From: Ectothiorhodospiraceae bacterium
GTDB lineage: Bacteria; Bacteroidota; Ignavibacteria; SZUA-365; GCA-2699105
Direction of reading: 5' to 3'
Assembly: GCA_002699105.1 (NCBI GenBank)
Contig: PABJ01000015.1
Location: 1-34,203, forward strand
Length of the DNA: 34,203 bases
Both the position numbers and the translations under genes were made by a program. Below, piece by piece: positions 25,236-32,197 of the stretch. The first letter of the stretch is position 1. The number at the start of each line of letters is the position of its first letter. The notes beneath the pieces are model-generated. The model was not told the origin of the DNA and searched no databases. It saw nothing but the letters and a program-made list of their open reading frames with translations.

Positions 25236-26228
25236 TTAATCTACCGCGTTCTTCCGCTGTGCGCGCTCCAGCAGCTCCTGCAAGTATGCATCCAGTGCCT
25301 CAGGAGAATGCGTCGATTCCACATACGCCCGCGCTGCTTCGCCTAATGCGGTGCGCCGTTCGTGATCTTCGATCAGCGATTGCAGCGCATCGGCATACGC
25401 GGATGTTCCGTACGAATCGATAAGAACGCCGGTCTCGCCGCTTTGGATGATATCTGGTACCCCGCCGACGGAGGTCGCCAGCACGGGCACTCCGCATGCC
25501 ATCGCCTCAAGGGCGACATTGGGCGTTCCTTCATGTTCCGACGTCAGGCACAGCACGTCGATATTGTGATAGACAGTTTCAATCTCGTTCACGTTCCCGA
25601 TGAACGTCACCGCATCCTCTAACGATCGCTCGCGCACCAGATCTTCAAGCTTTCGGCGTTCTTCGCCCTCGCCTGCAATCGAACAGTGCAGACCCACCTC
25701 GCGGCGAAGAAGCTCTTCCACGACGTCGATCATGCGATCGACTCGCTTCTGCTTTGTAAGCCTCCCGACGAGTGCGACCTTCCCAGTCGGGGTGGTATCT
25801 GCCTTTGGCTGGAACCGAGCGGTATCCACGACGTTCGGCAGGAAGAACAGCCGCTGCGGATCGATGCCGATGGACTCTGCATTTCGCATCGCCAGCCGTG
25901 AATTCGCCGCAATGACGCGCGGCATTTTCAGGCTCGACTTTCCGAGCGAACCAACGGCTCTGATCTCGCTGAAACAATCGTTGCGCATCGAACCGATCTC
26001 CGGCACAGCCAGCAGTCTACCGACCATTGCCGCGTAGAGATTCGTGAAGAAATGCATGCTGTACACGAGCGTTACACCGCGACGCTGCATCTCCCGCTGG
26101 AGCTTCAGCATCCGCGTCATCCTTCCGCGCGACTTCCCCGCGTAGACAACGTCGATGCCCAATTCGCGGATCGGCTCTTCGTAGCGTTCGCCCTTCGTGA
26201 GAGAAAACACCGTGCACCTGATATTCAT
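25236..26228 (-). CDS. GT4-family glycosyltransferase (start uncertain, N-terminus incomplete from first ATG)
   Basis: GT-B fold retaining glycosyltransferase. The donor-binding half is clear: KVALVGRLTKQKRVDRMID, IAGEGEERRKLEDLV, VTFIGNVNEIETVYHNIDVL and SEHEGTPNVALEAMACGVPV (the E-x7-E region). It transfers a sugar from a nucleotide donor, likely to a polysaccharide or lipid acceptor at the inner membrane. The first ATG (26228) gives 330 residues beginning MNIRCTVFSL, but the family's first strand and loop (HIGFIAGTLGQGGAERQLFY) are encoded in frame just upstream (26250-26309) with no ATG, GTG or TTG before them. The functional protein may start at a rare codon, or the gene may be damaged. 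It pairs with the epimerase downstream. Confidence 0.85.
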   Translation of the reverse strand: MNIRCTVFSLTKGERYEEPIRELGIDVVYAGKSRGRMTRMLKLQREMQRRGVTLVYSMHFFTNLYAAMVGRLLAVPEIGSMRNDCFSEIRAVGSLGKSSLKMPRVIAANSRLAMRNAESIGIDPQRLFFLPNVVDTARFQPKADTTPTGKVALVGRLTKQKRVDRMIDVVEELLRREVGLHCSIAGEGEERRKLEDLVRERSLEDAVTFIGNVNEIETVYHNIDVLCLTSEHEGTPNVALEAMACGVPVLATSVGGVPDIIQSGETGVLIDSYGTSAYADALQSLIEDHERRTALGEAARAYVESTHSPEALDAYLQELLERAQRKNAVD

Positions 26229-26387
26229 CCTCTGTAATGCGCTGAGGATATAGAACAGCTGCCTTTCCGCACCGCCCTGTCCGAGCGTTCCGGCAATAAA
26301 CCCGATATGAAGCGACTGGCTGCGACTCAGTTTCGTGGTATCCGCGAATGACGTACAAACAATCGAAACTACGGACTAGCGCGTCAT
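26229..26387 (-). other. In-frame N-terminal extension of the GT4 gene with TAG codon
   Basis: Reading upstream in the GT4 frame gives the conserved HIGFIAGTLGQGGAERQ segment (26259-26309). Further upstream the only candidate starts are non-canonical, CTG at 26330 or ATT at 26363. The next ATG (26385-26387) is followed two codons later by TAG (26376-26378). The conserved segment shows that coding really extends past 26228. Confidence 0.7.
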
Positions 26388-26501
26388 TATACAATGATTG
26401 GCGTTAGACGTGCGCCATTTTCGCTATGAAGCGCCGGAAAGTGGGATATACGCTGTGCATTCGGTATTTTGCTTCGTGTTCACAAATCGTAGACAGCACA
26501 T

Positions 26502-27620
26502 ATGATTCATCTACTAGAGCCATATCTCGGAGATACCGTACTTGCAGTGCTTTTGGCTGCAGTGCTCATTCTTGCCGGTACGTTCCTGCTCGCATGGCTG
26601 GCGCGGCTTGTTATCCGGTTCATCGAAAAACGCATTGCAGAGCACACCCGCACACGCCTCGATAATATCTTCCTTGAAACCCTCGGAAAGTACGTCGTCT
26701 CGCTTGCTATGATCGTCGGCGGATATTTCCTCTTCCAGGAACTCGCCCTCGAATTGCGGGAAGTGCCCGAATTCGTTATTCGCGTACTGGAAGGGGTTTC
26801 ATCTGTCCTCTTCGTCATCCTTGTCGTCTACGCAGGCTATGTACTGATCGACTACATCCGCGCTATCGTGGAATGGTACCTGGATGATGTCGCGGTGAAA
26901 ACGGAGTCGCGGCTCGATACCGAACTCGCTCCGCTCATCCGGCGGATGCTGAACATGGTCATCTTTCTGCTCGTCATCATCGTCGTCCTCGAGCATTTCG
27001 ATCAGGATATATCCACTATTGTCGTCTCGCTTGGCGTGGGATCGCTGGCGGTTGCGCTGGCGGCGCAGGATACGCTCTCGAACACCATCGCCGGATTTGT
27101 GCTCCTTATCGACAGGCCCTTCCGCATCGGCGACCGTGTCGAACTCGTCGACGGCACCGTGGGAAATATAGAGGGTATCGGCATTCGCACAACGAAGCTC
27201 ATCGACGATTACCAGGTGATGATCATCATTCCTAATGCCGAGATCGTCAAGGATCAGATCCACAACATGTCGTACCCGAACGATATCGTCAGGTTTATCG
27301 TGGAGTTCGGCGTGGCGTACGGAACAGATCTCAGTTACATGCGCAAAAGCGTCCTCGATAAGATCAATGCCGAGCCCGACATCGTGGAGCCCGATACATC
27401 CGAGGTGCGTATCATGGAGCTCGGCAACTCATCGGTGAACGCGCATCTGCTCTGCAAGATCCAGAACCCGAATAATATCCCGCGCAGGAAAGCGGAACTC
27501 CTGCAGCTTGTCTACGAAGCCCTCTACGAGAGCGATATCGAGATTCCGTTCCCGCAGCGTGTGCTGCATCTCGGCAAGTCGGCACAGGATGCGTTCGGAA
27601 AGAACACGTCCGATTCATAA
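26502..27620 (+). CDS. Small-conductance mechanosensitive channel (MscS family)
   Basis: 372 residues. Inner-membrane channel that opens under membrane tension to release solutes during hypo-osmotic shock. About four or five hydrophobic helices (10-40, 63-82, 96-117, 148-166, 172-195); the last is the pore helix with GVGSLAVALAAQDTLSNTIAG, leading into the signature FVLLIDRPFRIGDRVEL, then the beta domain (GTVGNIEGIGIRTTKLIDDY, IIIPNAEIVKDQIHN) and the alpha/beta C-terminal domain ending in PFPQRVLHLG. It is longer than E. coli MscS (286) because of extra N-terminal helices. Divergent from the GT4 gene; the NUDIX gene follows after 21 nt. Confidence 0.93.
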   Translation: MIHLLEPYLGDTVLAVLLAAVLILAGTFLLAWLARLVIRFIEKRIAEHTRTRLDNIFLETLGKYVVSLAMIVGGYFLFQELALELREVPEFVIRVLEGVSSVLFVILVVYAGYVLIDYIRAIVEWYLDDVAVKTESRLDTELAPLIRRMLNMVIFLLVIIVVLEHFDQDISTIVVSLGVGSLAVALAAQDTLSNTIAGFVLLIDRPFRIGDRVELVDGTVGNIEGIGIRTTKLIDDYQVMIIIPNAEIVKDQIHNMSYPNDIVRFIVEFGVAYGTDLSYMRKSVLDKINAEPDIVEPDTSEVRIMELGNSSVNAHLLCKIQNPNNIPRRKAELLQLVYEALYESDIEIPFPQRVLHLGKSAQDAFGKNTSDS

Positions 27621-27641
27621 CAAGTACCTATCCCGGAAAGC

Positions 27642-28196
27642 ATGGCATCAGAATTTAGCGTCACGAACAGCGAACTGAAATACGACGGTCGCGTCTTCAC
27701 TATCGTGCGCGATGAGGTGAAGCACCGCACCGGCTACGACACCGTTCGCGAGGTCGTCCGGCATAACGGCGGCGCGGTTATCATTGCACTGTTCGATAAT
27801 AACGATGTGCTGCTCATCCGGCAGTACCGCTACCCGGTGGACACCATGGTGTACGAGCTGCCCGCCGGTAAGCTCGATCCCGGCGAGGACCCCGAAGCCT
27901 GCGCGCGGCGCGAGCTGGAAGAAGAAGCCGGGCTCCGCGCTGCCTCCTTCAAGCGGCTGACCGCCATGACGACGACCCCAGGATTCTGCGACGAGGTGCT
28001 CCATATCTACATGGCTACCGGACTGGAAGCCGGCAAGCAGCGCCTGGAGCAGGGCGAAGAAAGCATAGAGCTCTACCGCGTGCCGATGGCGCAAGCCGTT
28101 GCGATGTGCCGCGACGGGCGCATTGCCGACGGGAAAACCGTCACCGGGATTATGCTCGCAGCGCTGGAAGCTGGCGCTCTCGGGATAGGCAAGTAA
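27642..28196 (+). CDS. NUDIX hydrolase, ADP-ribose pyrophosphatase-like
   Basis: 184 residues. The NUDIX box is perfect: Gx5Ex7REUxEExGU is satisfied by GKLDPGEDPEACARREL followed by EEEAGL. Upstream VLLIRQYRYPVDTMVYELPAG is the ADP-ribose pyrophosphatase variant, and TTPGFCDEVLHIYMA is the loop supplying the catalytic base in that subfamily. It most likely hydrolyses ADP-ribose or a similar nucleotide sugar to AMP plus sugar phosphate as a cytoplasmic house-cleaning enzyme. It follows the MscS gene by 21 nt and may share its transcript. Confidence 0.92.
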   Translation: MASEFSVTNSELKYDGRVFTIVRDEVKHRTGYDTVREVVRHNGGAVIIALFDNNDVLLIRQYRYPVDTMVYELPAGKLDPGEDPEACARRELEEEAGLRAASFKRLTAMTTTPGFCDEVLHIYMATGLEAGKQRLEQGEESIELYRVPMAQAVAMCRDGRIADGKTVTGIMLAALEAGALGIGK

Positions 28197-28266
28197 ACTT
28201 TTCTGCCGGTTTTGTGTTGATATAGTAGGGACTGAGTCAACGAACAACAGACCATCAGGAGGATTT

Positions 28267-28746
28267 ATGAAGTTACCAAAGCTGAAGACCGAATGGGACG
28301 GCTTCAAAGGGTACGTATCGATGACCTGGGATAAGATCTCGGACGAGGAGCTTGTCCGGGTAGAGGGCAGCCTTCCGACGCTTATCAATCTCATCGAAGA
28401 GAAATACCATACGCCGAAAGAGAAGATCGAACAGAAACTCGAAGAACTCTACAACATCTACATCGAGAGGAAACAGGCTTTGAAGGAAGACATCACTGAA
28501 CTACGGCAAGACATCTCGAACCGCTCCAGCGAGCTTCTCGGCGGCATCCGCGATAAGTCCGAGGCGTACACGCGCAACGTGCGCACGAAGTTCAACAACC
28601 TCAACGAAGAGCACGTACAGCCCTACGTCGATAAGTCCGAGGACTACATCAAGATGCACCCCTTCACGGCTGTGTTTGGCGCGCTCGGCGTGGGAGTGCT
28701 CATAGGCGGCATCATCGGCCTGCTTGGCAGCAGCAGGGACGACTAG
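28267..28746 (+). CDS. CsbD-like / DUF883-like membrane-anchored stress protein
   Basis: 159 residues. The N-terminal ~60 resemble CsbD (LKTEWDGFKGYVSMTWDKIS, then DEELVRVEGSLPTLINLIEEKY). The middle (~60-130) is charged and helical, a likely coiled coil (KIEQKLEELYNIYIERKQAL). The C-terminus HPFTAVFGALGVGVLIGGII is a glycine-zipper membrane segment as in ElaB/YqjD-type proteins. I infer a stress-induced inner-membrane-tethered protein. An ideal AGGAGG at 28257-28262, four bases before the ATG, suggests strong translation. The 70-nt gap after the NUDIX gene contains TATAGT (28221-28226), a possible -10, but I cannot pair it with a good -35. Confidence 0.75.
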   Translation: MKLPKLKTEWDGFKGYVSMTWDKISDEELVRVEGSLPTLINLIEEKYHTPKEKIEQKLEELYNIYIERKQALKEDITELRQDISNRSSELLGGIRDKSEAYTRNVRTKFNNLNEEHVQPYVDKSEDYIKMHPFTAVFGALGVGVLIGGIIGLLGSSRDD

Positions 28747-29030
28747 CCCGTAACAATCTCACGCCTGCCCCGATTTCGTTGCAGTAAATTCTAGACAACG
28801 TGAGAACGGGGCCATCCCGCTCCTGTCGTGTTGGGCTTTTTTGCGACGGGGGGATCTAACAAAACGCAGTATGCCGTTTAGTAGGTATCGGTTTTTACTC
28901 ACCACACTGGTAATCCCCGGGCGGTCTTTGACCGCCGTACGCGCGGAGCACATGTACAACCCCTCTTGAGGTCCGAAGGACCGGAGAAGGGGGGTGAATT
29001 CTTCTCTGCGCTGAGCACGCACGCCCTGCC

Positions 29031-29109
29031 TCTGCCCTAGCGCCTCTATTTGATGGAGACCCCGGCACGCTACGGCGCATCCGTCACGGCGGACCTACGT
29101 CCTTCGACC
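29031..29109 (+). repeat. Dispersed repeat family C, copy 1
   Basis: 79 nt directly repeated at 29210-29288 with no indel (period 179) and few substitutions. It begins TCTGCCCTAGCGCCTCTATT and ends CCTTCGACC, and contains the core ACGCTACGGCGCAT (29067-29080). Confidence 0.8.
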
Positions 29110-29127
29110 CGCGGCTGCCTCTTAGCA

Positions 29128-29194
29128 GATAAAATTGATTGTTTTCCAAATCCCCCCGCTGAAATCGGCTCCGCCGTTCTCAGCGACCCCCTTG
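29128..29194 (-). repeat. Dispersed palindromic repeat, family B copy 2
   Basis: Reverse-complement match to 4755-4820. The hairpin arms are kept (GCTGAGAACGGC with GCCGATTTCAGC, two mismatches). It is inserted between the two direct copies of family C. Confidence 0.75.
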
Positions 29195-29209
29195 ACAAGG
29201 GGGTTGGCT

Positions 29210-29359
29210 TCTGCCCTGGCGCCTCTATTTGATTGAGACCCCGGCACGCCACGGCGCATCCGCCACGGCGGACCTACGGCCTTCGACCTTCGCCGGGGTG
29301 ACGGTATTATAGGCATTGTGGGGTTGTCTGTTGAAAGCTGCACCCACCCCGCTCCAGCG
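29210..29359 (+). repeat. Dispersed repeat family C, copy 2 (extended)
   Basis: The first 79 nt match copy 1. The start (GCGCCTCTATTTGATTGAGA) and the end (TTGAAAGCTG, CCCACCCCG, TCCAGCG) match copy 3 at 32198-32291, but the central hairpin segments differ. It has CCCCGGC near 29239 and GCCGGGG near 29292 as the arms of its centre. Confidence 0.75.
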
Positions 29360-29450
29360 GTCACATCGTGACCTAGTTCAGCATGAGGAGGGAGAGAGCT
29401 GCACAAGCGAACTAGGCGTATCGATAGGGCATGCATGCCATATTACAAAC

Positions 29451-29479
29451 AAAAAAAAAGCCCGGCGGTAAGCCGGGCT
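29451..29479 (-). terminator. Rho-independent terminator of the small lipoprotein gene
   Basis: Perfect 8-bp stem AGCCCGGC (29460-29467) with GCCGGGCT (29472-29479), followed on the minus strand by nine T (A-run 29451-29459). Lies 26 nt past the lipoprotein stop. Confidence 0.9.
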
Positions 29480-29505
29480 AGTTAGCCGGGTTGTGTCGTG
29501 ATGCG

Positions 29506-29970
29506 TTAGTTTGCACGGTTTCCGACGAAGCGGCACTGGGAGCCCTTTCCAATATCAACAACGGAAATGAATGAATCCGTCGTGAAGGTTTTCCAGTCCT
29601 TGTCGAAGTCGGCTTCAACCCAAATTACGTCGCTGCTGTGGAGCGTGCCTTCCAGGCGGTAGCGGTACCACACATGGAAGTACACCGTGTTGCCGTAGCG
29701 GTCGTGCTCCTCCCAAATGAAGGTACAATCCTCCTTGCTGGGATTTTCTTCGCACTGCACAGGCATTTCCATATATAGCATGCCGCTTTTCTTTGAAAGC
29801 AATACCGTGGCATTCTGGATTGTGTCTTCATCGGGGGTGATGGTTTCCATCAGGACATTCCAATCGCCTTGCGGGTCTGGAGTGGTGACGGGCTGGACGG
29901 GGTCGTCGTCGCTGCATGCAGTAAACATGAACAGCGTCATGGCGGTGATAAGAAGAAGAGATATTTTCAT
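29506..29970 (-). CDS. Small lipoprotein of unknown function
   Basis: 154 residues from the ATG at 29970, chosen over the in-frame start at 29988 because GAGG lies 9 nt upstream and it begins a clean signal MKISLLLITAMTLFMFTAC. The lipobox FTAC is followed by SDDDPVQP, an acidic run after the Cys as often seen in surface-bound FCB lipoproteins. The mature part looks like a small beta-barrel or lipocalin-like domain (GDWNVLMETI, GMLYMEMPVQC, VYFHVWYRYRLEGTL, VIWVEADFD) with Cys in EMPVQCEENPSKEDCTF that could form a disulfide. I do not recognise the family. It has its own terminator and sits alone amid repeats. Confidence 0.78.
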   Translation of the reverse strand: MKISLLLITAMTLFMFTACSDDDPVQPVTTPDPQGDWNVLMETITPDEDTIQNATVLLSKKSGMLYMEMPVQCEENPSKEDCTFIWEEHDRYGNTVYFHVWYRYRLEGTLHSSDVIWVEADFDKDWKTFTTDSFISVVDIGKGSQCRFVGNRAN

Positions 29971-30326
29971 AACGGTAACCTCACGCAAGTTATGATGGAT
30001 AAATAGCGTATTCAGTTCCGTCAGGTGAACGTTGCAGCCGTACAGCTCCTCCGCACATGCGCGCCTTCAGTTGCGCGTCTGCGGATACTGTTCCCTCCAT
30101 AACCCGAGCGGTATAATTGTTAGACGTCCGAAGCGCCGCGTTTGTGTCACGGACTGTTATGTCCTTTTCACTACGCGGTTGCAATCCCTTGCTTATATCG
30201 GTCGAATGACATCGTGGTATACGCAGAGCGCAACGAGAAAGTTACAGGGCGTGATGAATCTGACATGCGCGAAGTGATCTGTGAGAAAAGACGAATGATG
30301 ATTCTTAACCCCAAACGTGTCTCTAG
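29971..30326. other. Intergenic region upstream of RAYT-like element
   Basis: About 355 nt with no supported gene. A 64-codon TTG-initiated frame on the minus strand (30184-29990) ends just upstream of the lipoprotein but lacks a ribosome-binding site or recognisable motif. The only structure seen is an imperfect GCGCG-rich inverted repeat around 30051-30083. Confidence 0.45.
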
Positions 30327-30492
30327 AGCCCCGTAGGCGTCTTCGTGCCTATGGTGGGCGGCATGATTATAGCAGCAGCGCCATTCCCACACTTCCGTTT
30401 GATGCCGATGCAACTGTCCCTGGGACGGCAGCATCGGCTGGCGGGGTTTTTAGGTTGTATCATTTCTATAAACATATCGCCCCTACGGGGCT
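30327..30492 (+). repeat. REPIN-like palindromic repeat, copy A1
   Basis: Matches A2 and A3 over ~145 nt. Its outer right end CTATAAACATATCGCCCCTA is the near reverse complement of the left end. The inner stem GCCGATGC ... GCATCGGC is present. The left outer stem is longer than in A2: CCGTAGGCGTCTTCGTGCCTA, about 20 nt more than CCCCGTAGGGG, and itself forms TAGGC/GCCTA. Confidence 0.85.
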
Positions 30493-30501
30493 CGAAGAAA
30501 G

Positions 30502-30972
30502 ATGGCCAACACCTATACACAGCTTTATGTCCAAATAGTATTTGCCGTACAGGGAAGGCAGAGTCTCATCCCACAGCGACACAAGGAGGAACTCCATAAA
30601 TACATTGCCGGGATCGTCGACAATAAGGGTCATAAGCTTCTGGCCGTGAACGGTATGCCGGACCATTGTCATGTGTTTATCGGAATAAATCCTCTCTCAT
30701 CCGTTTCATCAATCGCTGGGGAGGTGAAGAGCAATTCAGCCAGATTCATAAACAAGCAGGGGTGGAGTCATGGCAGGTTCTCCTGGCAGTCCGGCTACGG
30801 TGCGTTTTCGTATCATCATTCGCAGCTCACACGAATAATTCAGTACATAAGGAATCAGGAACAGCACCATAGGAGAAGTACATTCAAGGAGGAGTACGAG
30901 GCGTTGTTGGAGGAATTCAATGTCAAGTACAATAGTAAATATGTGTTTGATTATCCGCATGACATTGATTGA
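30502..30972 (+). CDS. IS200/IS605-like HUH transposase (RAYT type)
   Basis: 156 residues, full length for the Y1 transposase family. It cuts and rejoins single-stranded DNA through a transient 5'-phosphotyrosine. GMPDHCHVFIGI carries the HUH pair (H55 and H57), and IIQYIRNQEQHHRRSTFKEE carries the catalytic Tyr115 with the trailing Q-x-x-HH and E-Y characteristic of REP-associated members. The N-terminal TQLYVQIVFAVQGRQSLI is the family's first strand. No TnpB or IscB partner gene is adjacent. It is intact, starts 9 nt after repeat A1 (weak GAAGAAAG as ribosome-binding site) and lies between two repeat copies, which are its probable substrates. Confidence 0.92.
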   Translation: MANTYTQLYVQIVFAVQGRQSLIPQRHKEELHKYIAGIVDNKGHKLLAVNGMPDHCHVFIGINPLSSVSSIAGEVKSNSARFINKQGWSHGRFSWQSGYGAFSYHHSQLTRIIQYIRNQEQHHRRSTFKEEYEALLEEFNVKYNSKYVFDYPHDID

Positions 30973-31010
30973 CTCGCAATACTGCGAGCGTACCTATCAC
31001 CGGTCGGTAC
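30973..31010 (+). repeat. Paired short hairpins after the transposase stop
   Basis: CTCGCA (30973-30978) with TGCGAG (30983-30988), perfect 6-bp stem and ATAC loop, starting right at the stop codon. It is followed by GTACC ... GGTAC (about 30990-31010). No T-run, so these are not typical terminators. Confidence 0.6.
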
Positions 31011-31016
31011 AAAATT

Positions 31017-31161
31017 AGCCCCGTAGGGGCGGCATGATTATAGTAGCGCCACCCGCCACACATCCATTTGATGCCGATGCAACCGTCCCTGATACGGCAG
31101 CATCGGCTAGCGGGGTTTTTAGGTTGTATCATTTCTATAAACATATCGCCCCTACGGGGCT
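31017..31161 (+). repeat. REPIN-like palindromic repeat, copy A2 (most symmetrical ends)
   Basis: 145 nt. Left end AGCCCCGTAGGGGCGGCATG then ATTATAG; right end CTATAAACATATCGCCCCTA then CGGGGCT. Left and reverse-complemented right differ at four of 27 positions. Each end also contains the small palindrome CCCCGTAGGGG. The centre has GCCGATGC (31073-31080) pairing with GCATCGGC (31100-31107), with inner arms partly decayed relative to A3. Confidence 0.88.
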
Positions 31162-31270
31162 CGAAGAGGAAGACAGCGCTCGGGATAGCTTCGTTTACAG
31201 GTCACGCCGCTGTGCCTTGCGTCTCTTTGAACTGGTCGGTACATTCTTAGAAATCAAAAGGTTAGAAAGA

Positions 31271-31912
31271 ATGCCAATACTCCACAGGCTATATGTGTCG
31301 ATTATTGCCATGTACATGGCAGCGGCGTTATCAGTGTTTCCTTTATCGTTGCACGCGCAAATCCCACAGCAATACAACACAGGGGTAACGCTCGATCTCC
31401 CGCAGGACGCAGAGCCAACAACCATCCATATCTTATCGATTACTGGGGAGCGGTTGGATGGCGAGCTGGTGCATGCGAGCTATTCGGGCCATATGCTGTT
31501 ATATAATTCTACCGATAGTCCAACTGCTCCTGTGGATATATATGTCATCCCAATCCAGGGTGTGGATTCGGTGAGTTTCAGAGGGAACAGCTATGCCTGG
31601 GAGAGCGCGGCCATAGCCGCACCGGTATCTGTGCTGATTGGGACCTTGTTGCATCAAGCATCCATAGATGTAAATGACAAGCCTGAACCATCCATTGAGT
31701 ATGGTCTTGCTGCTGCTCTATTTGTGACACCACTCACTGCGCTCATTGGGGCATTTATCCACGATGACGGTCCCGGCAAGGTTATCCATACTAAGAGAGG
31801 ATATGCGGAAGCTCTGGATCACCTGCAGGATTACGACCTCTACGATGGCGACGATCCGGTGTTGGTTGAACTGATTCGGCTCATAGAAGAGGCGGAAGAG
31901 AATGATGAGTGA
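31271..31912 (+). CDS. Secreted or membrane protein of unknown function
   Basis: 213 residues from the ATG at 31271. The open frame continues upstream through repeat A2, but that part is repeat-derived and lacks a ribosome-binding site. The signal peptide runs from MPILHRLYVSII to SLHA, cleaved before QIPQQYN. The mature part has a small beta segment (GERLDGELVHASYSGHMLLY, YVIPIQGVDSVSFRG), two hydrophobic stretches (around 111-127 and 145-164) and an acidic C-terminus ending LIRLIEEAEENDE. Order and spacing of these elements resemble the lipoprotein at 6812-7426. No catalytic motif is seen. Isolated between repeats A2 and A3. Confidence 0.65.
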   Translation: MPILHRLYVSIIAMYMAAALSVFPLSLHAQIPQQYNTGVTLDLPQDAEPTTIHILSITGERLDGELVHASYSGHMLLYNSTDSPTAPVDIYVIPIQGVDSVSFRGNSYAWESAAIAAPVSVLIGTLLHQASIDVNDKPEPSIEYGLAAALFVTPLTALIGAFIHDDGPGKVIHTKRGYAEALDHLQDYDLYDGDDPVLVELIRLIEEAEENDE

Positions 31913-32004
31913 TGAAATATGAGTGCTGAATGATGAGAACCGCAGGCTCATGAATCCCGTAGGGATAAAATGTCGATAGGAACAATGTCCCGAAAACCAT
32001 CCAG

Positions 32005-32172
32005 AGCCCCAGCGGGGCGGCATGATTATAGCAGCGCCATTCCCACACATCCGTTTGATGCCGATGCAACCGTCCCTGGGACGGCAGCATCGGCTAGTGG
32101 GGTTTTTAGGTTGTATCATTTCTATAAACGGGACGCCCCCGGTTCAAGCCCAGGGCCAGGCCCTACGGGGCT
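32005..32172 (+). repeat. REPIN-like palindromic repeat, copy A3 (right end disrupted)
   Basis: Left end AGCCCCAGCGGGGCGGCATG. The centre is the best-preserved hairpin: GCCGATGC (32060-32067), AA, CCGTCC (32070-32075), CTG, GGACGG (32079-32084), CA, GCATCGGC (32087-32094). After CTATAAAC, about 31 nt of unrelated C/G-rich sequence (32130-32160) precede the terminal CCCTACGGGGCT. A further partial end CCTACGGGGCTTGAAG follows at 32181-32196. Confidence 0.85.
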
Positions 32173-32197
32173 TGAGGACTCCTACGGGGCTTGAAGA

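Larger units (their letters stand above)
28747..29450. other. Repeat- and hairpin-rich intergenic region
   Basis: About 700 nt with no supportable gene. It holds a perfect hairpin at 28920-28936 (GGCGGTC, TTT, GACCGCC), a larger imperfect hairpin at 28959-28995 around GGTCCGAAGGACC, two direct copies of family C (29031-29109 and 29210-29288), a family B copy between them (29128-29194), and the palindrome GGTCACATCGTGACC (29359-29373). Short frames through this region are repeat-derived. Confidence 0.75.
30327..31161 (+). mobile_element. RAYT-like unit: transposase gene flanked by two palindromic repeats
   Basis: Repeat A1 (30327-30492), HUH transposase gene (30502-30972), then repeat A2 (31017-31161) in the same orientation. 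The gene starts 9 nt after A1 ends, and A2 begins 44 nt after its stop. Single-copy flanking palindromes with no classical terminal inverted repeats or target duplication fit a REP-associated tyrosine transposase locus more than an ordinary IS. Confidence 0.75.

Noticed and set aside
29990-30184. 64-codon minus-strand frame ending 20 nt before the small lipoprotein start
   Set aside because: TTG start without a ribosome-binding site, no recognisable motif, and no homology that I can name; kept only as a possibility.
30502-30972. A TnpB/IscB-type guide-RNA nuclease partner for the transposase
   Set aside because: No RuvC-like or zinc-finger frame of suitable length is present in the adjoining intervals.
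31034-31270. N-terminal 79-codon extension of the 31271 gene, with similar frames near 30317 and 31970
   Set aside because: These codons are just repeats A1-A3 being read through (the same TAASASGVFRLYHFYK appears in all). The signal peptide begins at 31271.
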